A stretch of DNA of 18,695 nt from a bacterium (GCA_014381105.1 JACMIO010000019.1:1-18695), one strand, 5' to 3'. Shown: positions 7,301-14,856, counted from the first letter of the stretch. Notes: a model not told the origin generated them from the letters alone. A program made the numbers and translations.

Positions 7301-7332
7301 TTTGATACTAAAATGAAATATATTGTATCTAA
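7301..7332. promoter_or_regulatory. Inverted repeat around the PAP2 A-box
   Basis: TTTGATAC and GTATCTAA form an inverted repeat (7 of 8 bases pair) with 16 bases between. The A-box AAATATATT (7315-7323) lies between the arms, about 29 bases before the TTG start at 7348. An operator that blocks the basal factors would be placed like this. Confidence 0.35.
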
Positions 7333-7347
7333 TCTTATGATGTAGCG

Positions 7348-8004
7348 TTGAGGTATATTCTCGCGGCCATTATCTGCGTTGCTGTGTTCATGATTATGGG
7401 GTTTGCGCTTTCCCCTAAACTAGGATACCAAAATCCAGCTGTTATTAAATTGGATGAGGCAATCACATCACTTTTCTACAATGCTCATTCTGGCAATATT
7501 GATGATTTCATGATTTTGTTATCAATGTACGGCAGAGAGATAGTATGGTCAGCGGTAATTGTATTTCTTGGTATATTTGCGGGTTGGAAGGGAAAGAAAA
7601 TCGCCTTAATTATTGTCATCTCCTTTTTGATTATAATGCCATTAAATACGTTATTAAAGAATTTTTTTGAGAGACTTCGTCCAGTAATTGAAATACGGGA
7701 AATAAATGTTCCTCTAAAAACAGATTTTGCATATCCATCTGGTCATGCCTCTATCGTTAGTAGTGGCGCATTGATACTAATGATATTCTATAGAAAGGAA
7801 AAGGAGCTTATTTTTTCCTCGTTATTAACAATAGAGGCGGCCCTCGTATGTTTTTCGAGGATTTACGTTGGAGATCATTACTTTTTTGACGTCATAGGTG
7901 GCACGTTACTTGGCTCAGGAGTCTCCCTATTGTCAATTTCCTTTTCAAAGTATCTTGATCCTGCAGTTAATGGTGTACGTAAGTATCTAGAAAAATCTCC
8001 ATAA
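7348..8004 (+). CDS. PAP2-family membrane phosphatase
   Basis: The 218-residue protein has about six membrane helices and the complete phosphatidic-acid phosphatase type 2 signature. K104-x6-R111-P112 is followed by P130-S-G-H133 and S170-R171-x5-H177-x3-D181; H177 should be the nucleophile and H133 the acid. Such enzymes remove phosphate from lipid phosphates or isoprenoid diphosphates at the membrane face; the substrate here is not known, but polyprenyl or archaeal lipid phosphates are likely. The start is a TTG at 7348, the only candidate after an in-frame TAA at 7330-7332, with an A-box about 29 bases upstream, so the mRNA is probably leaderless. An inverted repeat encloses that box. It is convergent with the SDR gene, with a 10-base gap between stops. 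Confidence 0.88.
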   Translation: MRYILAAIICVAVFMIMGFALSPKLGYQNPAVIKLDEAITSLFYNAHSGNIDDFMILLSMYGREIVWSAVIVFLGIFAGWKGKKIALIIVISFLIIMPLNTLLKNFFERLRPVIEIREINVPLKTDFAYPSGHASIVSSGALILMIFYRKEKELIFSSLLTIEAALVCFSRIYVGDHYFFDVIGGTLLGSGVSLLSISFSKYLDPAVNGVRKYLEKSP

Positions 8005-8014
8005 TTTCGTACAG

Positions 8015-8869
8015 TTATTTTGAAAGTCCTTTACCCTGAAATATGCCGGCCCTTATCCACTCCATAAATTTCCTATCTGATAGGGAGTTTCTCATACGGA
8101 GAGAATTTGTAGCATCGTTTCCAATAACATAACGAAATTTAGGATCTTTGGAATTCAATGCGTCGAAGATTGTGTCGGCAACATCGTAACTAGAAGTTAG
8201 ACTATTTTTCATTGCTTTATCTAGGAGGTTAAATCTCCTTTCCATTAACTTTTGATAAGGAGATTCGAGATTCATGCCCTTGACCTTTACATTTTGAAAA
8301 AAATCTGACTTGACAACTCCAGGTTCAATCACTATAACGCGTATTCCAAATTCCTCCAATTCAAATGAGATAGACTCAGAAAGTCCTTCCACAGCAAACT
8401 TACTTGAGACGTATGCAGAGTTAAGTGGAACACCAAATCTTCCTACTATTGAACTAATATTTACAATAGTTCCATTTCCTTGCTTCCTCATTATTGGGAC
8501 TATTGCCTTTATGAGTCTAATTGTTCCAAAAAAATTGGTTTCAAATTGTTTCTTAACCTCTTGAGTTGTAATCTCTTCAACGGGACCAAACATACCATAC
8601 CCAGCATTATTTATCAAAACATCTATTCTTCCTGTGTCAGTAAGAATTTTTTTTACCGCAATTTTGATAGATTGATTGTCATTTACATCAAGGCGCAATA
8701 TTTTCAGAGAAAGGTTTTCCCCATTTATTAAATCCTGAATCTTCTTAGCCTTTGACAAATTTCTTACCGTTCCGTAGGTCATAAAGTTGTTACGAGATAA
8801 GACATGACAAGTGGCAAGTCCTATTCCAGAGGAACATCCAGTTACCAAAACCGTTCTTTTAGATTTCAT
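8015..8869 (-). CDS. Short-chain dehydrogenase/reductase
   Basis: The 284-residue protein is a classical SDR with a Rossmann fold. It has the nucleotide-binding TGCSSGIG (residues 10-17), R36 after the second strand, which favours NADP(H), the acidic D61-V62, NNAG (87-90), structural N112, catalytic S139/S140, Y153 and K157, and the PG motif after them. The C-terminal extension of about 80 residues suggests a carbonyl or sterol-type reductase, but the substrate cannot be named. The ATG at 8867-8869 has an A-box (AATATTTTAA) about 26 bases upstream, and GGTGA in between. It is divergent from the flavin-binding gene at 8983 by 113 bases, so the two may be controlled together. Confidence 0.9.
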   Translation of the reverse strand: MKSKRTVLVTGCSSGIGLATCHVLSRNNFMTYGTVRNLSKAKKIQDLINGENLSLKILRLDVNDNQSIKIAVKKILTDTGRIDVLINNAGYGMFGPVEEITTQEVKKQFETNFFGTIRLIKAIVPIMRKQGNGTIVNISSIVGRFGVPLNSAYVSSKFAVEGLSESISFELEEFGIRVIVIEPGVVKSDFFQNVKVKGMNLESPYQKLMERRFNLLDKAMKNSLTSSYDVADTIFDALNSKDPKFRYVIGNDATNSLRMRNSLSDRKFMEWIRAGIFQGKGLSK

Positions 8870-8890
8870 AATTGAACTTATGGGTCACCA

Positions 8891-8900
8891 TTAAAATATT
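8891..8900 (-). promoter_or_regulatory. A-box for the SDR gene
   Basis: AATATTTTAA on the minus strand is centred about 26 bases before the ATG at 8869. Confidence 0.4.
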
Positions 8901-8951
8901 TTCGGAATAGATTAGTTCAGGTAGCGAAGATATATTATTGAATTTAGCAAT

Positions 8952-8961
8952 TTAATTATAC
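8952..8961 (+). promoter_or_regulatory. A-box for the split-barrel flavin gene
   Basis: TTTAATTATA is centred about 27 bases before the ATG at 8983. Confidence 0.4.
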
Positions 8962-8982
8962 CACCAAATTCCAGATCTAGTT

Positions 8983-9660
8983 ATGCTACTAATTCCAAAA
9001 CTGGAAATTAAATCTATGGTCAAAATGATTACCTTTCTAAATGAAGAAAAAGTTGGTAGGGTTGCATCAATTGACGTACATGGTTATCCACAGATAATAC
9101 CTATGAATTTTGTTTATGTAAAGAATGATTCAGTTGATACTCAAATAGGTACTAATAGTACTGGCGCGATTTATATGCACTCTCATCCAGTTGGAGAAAA
9201 ACTTGAAAATATGAAAAGAAATTCAAAGGTTGGCTTTGAAGTTGATTCTTATATTTGTTTCTTGCCTTCATATTATTTCCATCCCACCGATGCATCACAG
9301 GCAGACACATTGTATGTTAGTGTCGTTATCAAAGGGAATGCGTCTATGGTTGAAGATACTACTGAAAAGGCAATAGCATTGAACGCATTGATGAAAAAGT
9401 ATCAAAAGGAGGGAGGATATGAATCGCTTTCCTCTAAAATGGGATCAGTCAGGGAAGTTACGGTTGTGAAAGTAGTTCCAGATCAAATTCGTGGCAAGTA
9501 CAAGATTGGTCAACATTGGATACCACAATACAGGCTAAAAATGGCAAGAAATATTGTTCAGAGAGAATGTAATAGCGATGCTAAAAAAATACTGAAAATC
9601 ATGGGTATAGAGATGATGAAAAATGGGGAGCTTAGATTCATAAAAGAGCCAGTCATGTAG
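8983..9660 (+). CDS. Pyridoxamine-phosphate-oxidase-like FMN-binding split-barrel protein
   Basis: The 225-residue protein has the split-barrel fold of pyridoxamine 5'-phosphate oxidase-like flavoproteins. Residues about 15-140 carry the marks: FLNEEKVGRVASIDVHGYPQ leading into PMNFVYV, then GAIYMHSHPVGEKLENMKRN (the helix that contacts the FMN phosphate and ring), VGFEVDSY, and VVIKGNASMVED. The C-terminal part is a helical extension of about 60 residues not usual in the short NimA-like members. Relatives reduce nitro compounds, bind F420, or act on heme, so the reaction is open; FMN is the most likely cofactor. The ATG at 8983 has an A-box at the leaderless distance. The gene is followed by TFE after about 200 bases. 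Confidence 0.75.
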   Translation: MLLIPKLEIKSMVKMITFLNEEKVGRVASIDVHGYPQIIPMNFVYVKNDSVDTQIGTNSTGAIYMHSHPVGEKLENMKRNSKVGFEVDSYICFLPSYYFHPTDASQADTLYVSVVIKGNASMVEDTTEKAIALNALMKKYQKEGGYESLSSKMGSVREVTVVKVVPDQIRGKYKIGQHWIPQYRLKMARNIVQRECNSDAKKILKIMGIEMMKNGELRFIKEPVM

Positions 9661-9791
9661 TAAAATATTTCATATTTAGGCCGTGAATATTAAGTTACTA
9701 GTATTAATTGTGTATCTCAAATGGAATATATGCATGTTTTTAAACAAAGAGCAAATTATTCACAAAGTGTAATACTTTTCTTTCATTTTGA

Positions 9792-9872
9792 TTGAATATC
9801 GGCGTTGACTTGGCCTCGCAAACAACAGAATCTGAAATTGACGGTAAATATATAACTAAAAAAGGCGAATGA
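9792..9872 (+). CDS. Possible 26-codon upstream ORF overlapping the TFE start
   Basis: From TTG 9792 a 26-codon frame (LNIGVDLASQTTESEIDGK as written) runs to a TGA at 9870-9872. That stop overlaps the ATG of TFE at 9869 in the form ATGA, the typical overlap of translationally coupled genes. The residues look like real protein. It could be a regulatory leader peptide or a chance frame. A second A-box lies inside it, so TFE could also be transcribed without it. Confidence 0.25.
   Translation: MNIGVDLASQTTESEIDGKYITKKGE
9844..9855 (+). promoter_or_regulatory. TATA box near the TFE start
   Basis: TAAATATATAAC is centred about 31 bases before the ATG at 9881 (Met5 of the longer frame) and only about 19 bases before the ATG at 9869. 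If this is the main promoter, the mRNA would be leaderless from 9881. Confidence 0.4.
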
Positions 9873-10411
9873 TTACTTGGATGCACTCAGTTGAAAGCGA
9901 AGATCCATTTGTCAAGATAGCCAATCTAATTGGTGGAGAAGAGTATCACAAAGTTGCAAGGGCGTTGTTAAATACTGAAGATGCTACGGATGAGGAAATA
10001 GCTGGCGCAACTGGTATGCGAATCAACATAATAAGAAAAGTCCTGTATGATATGTTTGGCAAAGCCTTAATCACTGGGATCAGAGTGAAAGATGAAAAAA
10101 AAGGTTGGTTTGTATATAGATGGAGAGCAAAAAGAGATCAGGCAGAAAATTTTATCGAAAATCAGAAAAAAAAGATTTTGGATAGACTACAGAAACGATT
10201 GGAATATGAAGAATCTTCAGAATTTTACCATTGTGGAAATACAAATTGCCCGAGGATAAAATTTGACTATGCAATGGAACTATTCTTCAAATGCCCAAAC
10301 TGCAAAAATCCTCTTAATATGGTAGACAACGAGAAGGTAAAGAATGCTCTAAGGTACAAAATAGAACAAATATTGTTAGACATTAGTTCAAAAGACGAAG
10401 TTTCATCGTAA
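9869..10411 (+). CDS. tfe: Transcription factor E (TFE alpha)
   Basis: The 180-residue protein is archaeal TFE, the homologue of the TFIIE alpha subunit that helps RNA polymerase open the promoter. Residues about 14-90 form the winged-helix domain (IANLIGGEEYHKVARALL, TDEEIAGATGMRINIIRKVLY, and the GWFVYRWR wing). A charged helix follows (about 90-115). A zinc ribbon comes next, with C122, C127, C142 and C145 in YHCGNTNCPRIKFDYAMELFF then KCPNCKNPL. The first pair is spaced C-x4-C instead of the more common C-x2-C. The start is ATG 9869 or ATG 9881. The TATA box at 9844-9855 suits 9881, while 9869 overlaps a small upstream frame as ATGA. The last nine bases overlap the 3' end of arfC on the other strand. 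Confidence 0.93.
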   Translation: MITWMHSVESEDPFVKIANLIGGEEYHKVARALLNTEDATDEEIAGATGMRINIIRKVLYDMFGKALITGIRVKDEKKGWFVYRWRAKRDQAENFIENQKKKILDRLQKRLEYEESSEFYHCGNTNCPRIKFDYAMELFFKCPNCKNPLNMVDNEKVKNALRYKIEQILLDISSKDEVSS

Positions 10412-11053
10412 TTTGTAGAACAGTACAATTTCATTCTTATAATTTATCAAGGTTTTTGATAATCTCATTTTAATACCATTAGTGATATTTGCAATCCCCT
10501 CACCTTCAACCAGTGTTTTTGCATCTCTTCCACCAACAACCACCGGTGATATTGTAACGATTAGTTCGTTGGCAAGTCCTATTTTCAGAACTGACCAGTT
10601 TATTTCTCCCCCTCCCTCAACCAGTATTCTTTTGAGACCTAAATTTTCCAATTGTTGAAATAGGTTCTTGATATTTACTTTTCTTTTTCCAGAAACCAAT
10701 ACTTGTACTCCAGCTTTCTTTAATTCTTTAATTTTCCTTGTAGATGCATTAGGTGTTGTAGCAACGATGGTTTGAATATTCTTTGATGATCTTATAATCC
10801 TTGAGTTTAGTGGCATTCTAGCATTTGAATCAACTATGATTCTTACAGGGTCTTTTGTCCCCTTTGAGTAATACCTTACGCTTAACATTGGATTGTCTTC
10901 AAGCACTGTAGATATTCCTACTACGATACCATCAACTGATGATCTTAATTTATGAACGCGTATCCAATCTTTTCTTGATGAAAATGATGAATCGTTTCTT
11001 CGGGTAGAAATCTTACCGTCTATTGACATTGCCGCATTTAAAATTACATACAA
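10403..11053 (-). CDS. arfC: 2,5-diamino-6-ribosylamino-pyrimidinone 5'-phosphate reductase
   Basis: The 216-residue protein is the RibD C-terminal type reductase of archaea. It uses NADPH to reduce the ribosyl side chain of the diaminopyrimidinone phosphate to ribityl, an early step of riboflavin and deazaflavin synthesis. Signatures are NAAMSIDGKIS near the N-terminus, DGIVVGISTVLEDNPMLSVR, the central PVRIIVDS strand, and the cofactor loop EGGGEINWSVL. There is no N-terminal deaminase domain, unlike bacterial RibD, so deamination must be done by another protein. It is the last gene of the operon. Its TTG start at 11051-11053 overlaps the 3' end of the amidohydrolase by 10 bases (TTGTATGTAA), so translation is probably coupled. 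Its 3' end overlaps TFE by nine bases on the opposite strand. Confidence 0.9.
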   Translation of the reverse strand: MYVILNAAMSIDGKISTRRNDSSFSSRKDWIRVHKLRSSVDGIVVGISTVLEDNPMLSVRYYSKGTKDPVRIIVDSNARMPLNSRIIRSSKNIQTIVATTPNASTRKIKELKKAGVQVLVSGKRKVNIKNLFQQLENLGLKRILVEGGGEINWSVLKIGLANELIVTISPVVVGGRDAKTLVEGEGIANITNGIKMRLSKTLINYKNEIVLFYKLR

Positions 11054-12285
11054 TTAAATTCATCCTCGTCAACAAATTTACCACTTATCATAACATTGAG
11101 TATTGAATTAGCGCTTGCTCTATGAACTATCGAAACATGAGGATCATGCATCGGTGAAATATCTAAATTGGTCTTGTCGATAAATATCATATCCGCAGAC
11201 ATCCCCGCCAACAAAGAACCAGATTTTATACCAAGAATCTTACCACCATTGACTGTTGCCATTTTTAGTATCTCCTTTGCTGAAATAGCGCCATCTCCTA
11301 TTGTTCTGGTTACTTTCCAAATATAATCAAGTTCTCGGAACATATCTGGAGAATTAATCATGATGTTGTCCGTTCCGATAGCAACACGACATCCAAATTT
11401 TAGCATCTTGGCGATTTTGGGTATTCCTACTCCTAAAGTCGCATTTGCTCTTGGGCAAACGACAATTCCAATTTTCTTCTGGGCAACAAGTCTGATATCT
11501 ATATCTAATGCATTTGTTAAATGAACGACAAAATTTGGTAATAGGTTGGAAATTATTCTTTGTACTTCGCTTTTACCAGTTACAGTAATTGATTTTTTTT
11601 CAGTTTCAGGTGATTCAGAAGCATGTATACCTAACAAGTATTTCTTTTTTAAGGATCTTTTTTGAATAATATTTCTATATTCATTCAGAGAATTATCGGT
11701 ATTTTCATTTGCTCCACTAATACCTAATCCATCACTGATATCTAGAATGCTGTGGATCGATTCCATAACATCTTGAGGAATTTTTGGATTCTTATTAAAA
11801 TCCCGAGAGATATCATAGTAGTGTTCCGGTCTGCCTAGTATGATACTTTTTATCGATAGTCCTGCTGTTGCTTCTGTAATTTGCTTAATGCCATACAGGC
11901 CTCCCTCTCTAAAATCCGCAAAGGCAACGATCCCTTTTTTCATCATAGATATTATGGAGCTTCTCATAAAATTGACCAGGTGTTTTTTCTCACTTCTTTT
12001 CAGGATTTTGTTCTTGATACCATGAACTGGATGAATTCTTGACTCAAACGTTGAATCAACGCCAATATCTTTACCAATAGAATCTCCAATATGAGTATGA
12101 GCATTGATAAATCCTGGAATTACAAGTATGCCTCGGCCTTCGAAAGTGTTCATATTCGATTTACCTGTGTATTTTCCTGTTCCAACCTTTTCTATTCTAC
12201 CATTCTTGATAACTATGTACCCATTCTCAATATACTCTAGATTTTCTCCAGCAAACAAGCTAATGTTCTTTAGAATTAGATCCAA
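11044..12285 (-). CDS. ATZ/TRZ-type amidohydrolase in the riboflavin operon; candidate missing deaminase
   Basis: The 413-residue metal-dependent hydrolase belongs to the amidohydrolase superfamily, in the group that includes cytosine, guanine and S-adenosylhomocysteine deaminases. Visible marks, in order: an N-terminal beta-sandwich, PGFINAHTH with metal ligands H63 and H65, H221 and E224 in GIHASE, H255 in VVHLTNA, CPRAN (277-281), and D306 in AIGTDN. All the ligands needed for one active-site metal and the catalytic Glu are present. A C-terminal strand region closes the composite domain (SADMIFID). It lies between ArfA and ArfC, overlapping each by exactly 10 bases. Guanine deaminase of this family removes the C2 amino group of a purine, which resembles the C2 deamination needed in this pathway. 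The start is TTG 12283-12285. An alternative is the deformylase step (ArfB-like), or another function; no experiment known to me fixes it. Confidence 0.8.
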   Translation of the reverse strand: MDLILKNISLFAGENLEYIENGYIVIKNGRIEKVGTGKYTGKSNMNTFEGRGILVIPGFINAHTHIGDSIGKDIGVDSTFESRIHPVHGIKNKILKRSEKKHLVNFMRSSIISMMKKGIVAFADFREGGLYGIKQITEATAGLSIKSIILGRPEHYYDISRDFNKNPKIPQDVMESIHSILDISDGLGISGANENTDNSLNEYRNIIQKRSLKKKYLLGIHASESPETEKKSITVTGKSEVQRIISNLLPNFVVHLTNALDIDIRLVAQKKIGIVVCPRANATLGVGIPKIAKMLKFGCRVAIGTDNIMINSPDMFRELDYIWKVTRTIGDGAISAKEILKMATVNGGKILGIKSGSLLAGMSADMIFIDKTNLDISPMHDPHVSIVHRASANSILNVMISGKFVDEDEFNCM

Positions 12286-13064
12286 TCTACTTCAAATATG
12301 GGACTAATTATGCCTTGATCCCTTAGGTTTCGGATTGTGTCTAAGGCTTCCGTTGCGGCCTGTACTGCCTTTCTACCGGTGCGTGCAATACCCATACCGC
12401 AGTTCAACTTGATATTTTCAGTTTGGTAGATTTTACTTATAATTTCTAAAGTCTTCTCTTTTGATACTGTATTAGAGATAGCCATAAAGTTGTCACCTCC
12501 CACAAAAAAAATCATGGCCTTTTGTTCAACAAATAGCTCTATAAGATTAGCAAACATTTTCATTATTCTTGAGGTAATCTCGTAAGGGGATTGTAAGTTA
12601 CTAACTTTAGTAGAATTATCTACATCAAGGTGTAAAATCTGAGTGAACATATCTTTTGGTAATTCTTTTGAATTACTATATAATGATTGAACTTCATTAT
12701 CTGCATATACTAATTTACTTTTAACAACTAATTTATTGTTTTTACGCGAATGGTATGCTGCTACATTTGCCTCGAAGGGGGTCATGCCTATTCCGATTGA
12801 CATCGAGATGTTCAACTCCTTATAAACATCACTAATTTCACGTTCGATTGATAGATGATCCTCCAACGACAATCCGTTACTAGTCGCAATTAACTCATCA
12901 AACCTATTAAAATATACAATAGCATCTCTTTCAGAGAACATTTTTTGTAGATCACTATATAGATTTGCTTGGAATATCTGCAATTGTCCTTCTCTGTCAC
13001 TTCCCAACTTTAGCGTCCATGGGCCATATCCTTCTATCTTTATAATAGTGATTTGGATTGTCAT
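12276..13064 (-). CDS. arfA: GTP cyclohydrolase III
   Basis: The 262-residue enzyme is archaeal GTP cyclohydrolase III (PF05165), a nucleotidyl-cyclase-like fold that uses metal ions to open GTP and make the 5-formylamino pyrimidinone phosphate, the first step of archaeal riboflavin and F420 synthesis. Marks are the paired cyclase-like halves: YFNRFDELIATSNG and SMSIGIGMTPFEAN in the first, and HLDVDNSTK, FFVGGDNFMAISN and LNCGMGIARTGRKAVQAATEAL in the second. The Asp pair of HLDVDN and the GGDN loop would bind metal and triphosphate. The length fits the family. Its ATG (13062-13064) overlaps the TGA of lumazine synthase as ATGA, and its own stop overlaps the amidohydrolase start by 10 bases, so all belong to one transcript. 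Confidence 0.93.
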   Translation of the reverse strand: MTIQITIIKIEGYGPWTLKLGSDREGQLQIFQANLYSDLQKMFSERDAIVYFNRFDELIATSNGLSLEDHLSIEREISDVYKELNISMSIGIGMTPFEANVAAYHSRKNNKLVVKSKLVYADNEVQSLYSNSKELPKDMFTQILHLDVDNSTKVSNLQSPYEITSRIMKMFANLIELFVEQKAMIFFVGGDNFMAISNTVSKEKTLEIISKIYQTENIKLNCGMGIARTGRKAVQAATEALDTIRNLRDQGIISPIFEVDWI

Positions 13065-13510
13065 TTCTGACTGTTAGTATCCTTATTGTCTTCCAGCTGA
13101 CTAAGTGTCGTTACCATTTTATATGCTGCATTTACAGCCCTTTTTGGCACAGTAGTAACTCTATTCTTTGCCTGTTTTACAGTCATATCAGGACCTGTGA
13201 TTCCGAGTGCGATAGGTTTTTGATATTTTAAAGACAGATCGGCCAGCAGTCTTACAGTATTGTTGGCTATGAGAACATCATGTCCTGTTTCTCCCTTGAT
13301 CACTGCGCCCAATGTGATTATTGCATCTATATCTTGAGTTTTAAGAAGCTTTTCAACAATTAATGGCATATCAAATGTTCCTGGTACATAGATGATATTT
13401 TTAACTTGCATCTTTAAATTTTTTGCACGATGTTTAGCTGTAAAAAGCATTTTATCAGTAATGTCTTTATTGAATTCCGCTACGACTATGGCTACTCTTA
13501 TTTTTCTCAA
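13061..13510 (-). CDS. ribH: 6,7-dimethyl-8-ribityllumazine synthase
   Basis: The 149-residue protein joins 5-amino-6-ribitylaminouracil and dihydroxybutanone phosphate to form dimethylribityllumazine, the penultimate riboflavin step. It has all family marks: VVAEFNKDITDKM for substrate binding, YVPGTFDMP, TLGAVIKGETGHD with the conserved His, GITGPDMTVKQAKNR and the C-terminal KRAVNAAYKM helix. The length is normal for this oligomer-forming enzyme. The start is a TTG at 13508-13510 with GGTGA about 15 bases upstream. It is 15 bases after the stop of DHBP synthase and overlaps arfA by four bases. Its two substrates come from the two branches encoded in the same operon. Confidence 0.95.
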   Translation of the reverse strand: MRKIRVAIVVAEFNKDITDKMLFTAKHRAKNLKMQVKNIIYVPGTFDMPLIVEKLLKTQDIDAIITLGAVIKGETGHDVLIANNTVRLLADLSLKYQKPIALGITGPDMTVKQAKNRVTTVPKRAVNAAYKMVTTLSQLEDNKDTNSQK

Positions 13511-13525
13511 TTAGTTGTATTTCAC

Positions 13526-14206
13526 CTATATTTTCTTGATTTGGGATGATTCTACTAAGGGGATATTAAATTTTTTAGAATATTCTGTAGCTTTGTCCAC
13601 TGATAAGGCTCCACCCGTTTCAGAATCGAGCATTTCGCAAATTACTACTGCTGGAACTAGATTCGCATGTTCCATTAATTTAATAGACAGTTCTGTGTGA
13701 CCTGATCTTTCTTTTAGTAGTTCTTTTGCACCAATTAATATGTGTACGTGACCAGGAGAACGAAATTTCTTGGAAAATTCAAGTGTTCCATCTTTGTCAA
13801 TTTTAGAACATACGTCTGACATGGCAGTAATTGTGAGAGCCCTGTCTTTATCAGTTATACCAGTAAAAGTATCAATATGATTTATGGTAATTGAAAAGGA
13901 GGGTCGATCACCGTATGGAGCTATTGAACCAATCATTTTTGATAGCGAAGGATTATTTTTTGAAGCAGAATGCAACAAATCATGCATAAATATCAAATTC
14001 AATTTTGAAGCAATTTCATGGGGTATGGCCAAACAAATAAGACCTCCTGCATCATTTCTCATTGTTGCTATATTGGAGGAACAAATATGTTGAGCAGCTT
14101 TTACCATGTCAATTTCATTTTCTCTAGATTCACTATCATGAATCAAGATAAATTTCCCATTTCTTAGGGCTTCTACTGCTTCTTTAATTGTTGACACGGA
14201 GTTCAA
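13526..14206 (-). CDS. ribB: 3,4-dihydroxy-2-butanone 4-phosphate synthase
   Basis: The 226-residue enzyme makes the four-carbon unit of riboflavin from ribulose 5-phosphate, needing Mg2+. Marks are HDSESRENEIDMV with the metal and substrate acids, NDAGGLIC, DRALTITAMSDV, RSPGHVHILI, the signature RSGHTELSIKL, and CEMLD near the end. It is a stand-alone RibB without the GTP cyclohydrolase II domain seen in bacterial RibBA, as expected in an organism using ArfA. The TTG start at 14204-14206 is the longest reading. A GTG three codons later (14195-14197, giving MSTIKEAVEAL) has an A-box, CTTTATAATC, about 26 bases upstream, so an internal promoter may start there. It lies 44 bases after the riboflavin synthase stop. 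Confidence 0.94.
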   Translation of the reverse strand: MNSVSTIKEAVEALRNGKFILIHDSESRENEIDMVKAAQHICSSNIATMRNDAGGLICLAIPHEIASKLNLIFMHDLLHSASKNNPSLSKMIGSIAPYGDRPSFSITINHIDTFTGITDKDRALTITAMSDVCSKIDKDGTLEFSKKFRSPGHVHILIGAKELLKERSGHTELSIKLMEHANLVPAVVICEMLDSETGGALSVDKATEYSKKFNIPLVESSQIKKI

Positions 14207-14218
14207 AACTCAAAATAT

Positions 14219-14228
14219 GATTATAAAG
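14219..14228 (-). promoter_or_regulatory. Possible internal A-box before ribB
   Basis: CTTTATAATC on the minus strand is centred about 26 bases before the GTG at 14197. It could give ribB and the downstream genes their own leaderless transcript. Confidence 0.35.
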
Positions 14229-14250
14229 TTTACTGATTTTATGGTAATTA

Positions 14251-14856
14251 CTACGTTCGTGGTAATAGCTTTGCGACATATTTGCTTAAAATGTCAACCT
14301 CAATATTAACTTTTTCTCCCTTCTTTTTACTCTTAAACGTAGTAACGGCTAATGTGTGTGGAACTAGGGCTATAGAAAAAGCCGTTTTAGTGACATCTAC
14401 TATTGTAAAGCTTATGCCATCTACTGCAATGGATCCTTTAGGTACTAATAGACTGGCAATCTGTTTGTTCACACGTATCCATACTTTGGTCTCAGAAGGG
14501 ACTTTCACAATATACTCAATCTTTCCGATTCCATCAATATGGCCCAAAACAATGTGACCTTCAATCCTGTCATTAATTCTTAGACTTCTCTCCAAATTAA
14601 CTCGATCACCTGCTTTCAATAATCCTAAGGAAGTTCGTTTTGTAGTTTCTTTTACTACTCCAAAGAATGCCGTATTCTTCAAAATACTTGTGGCAGTAAG
14701 ACATGTTCCATTGATACTTACACTATCACCCTCACGTAATCCCCTACTTAGTTTTCCTAGGTCAATCTCAATTCTCTTATCTGCGGTTCTATTTGCGGCC
14801 TTTATTTTTGATATTGATTTGACGATTCCAGTACCCTCGACGATACCAGTGAACAT
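14251..14856 (-). CDS. ribE: Riboflavin synthase, alpha-chain (bacterial) type
   Basis: The 201-residue enzyme dismutates two dimethylribityllumazine molecules to riboflavin. It is the two-domain type found in bacteria and eukaryotes, with an internal duplication (about residues 1-97 and 98-201). Marks are the N-terminal MFTGIVEGTG, SVSINGTCLTAT, VNLERSLRINDRIEGHIVLG with GHIDG after it, KGSIAVDGISFTI and VPHTLAVTTF. Methanogens instead use an unrelated, lumazine-synthase-like riboflavin synthase, so this gene reflects a different origin for the last step. It is the first gene of the operon. The ATG at 14854-14856 has an A-box about 34 bases upstream, so the transcript has a very short leader. 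Confidence 0.94.
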   Translation of the reverse strand: MFTGIVEGTGIVKSISKIKAANRTADKRIEIDLGKLSRGLREGDSVSINGTCLTATSILKNTAFFGVVKETTKRTSLGLLKAGDRVNLERSLRINDRIEGHIVLGHIDGIGKIEYIVKVPSETKVWIRVNKQIASLLVPKGSIAVDGISFTIVDVTKTAFSIALVPHTLAVTTFKSKKKGEKVNIEVDILSKYVAKLLPRT

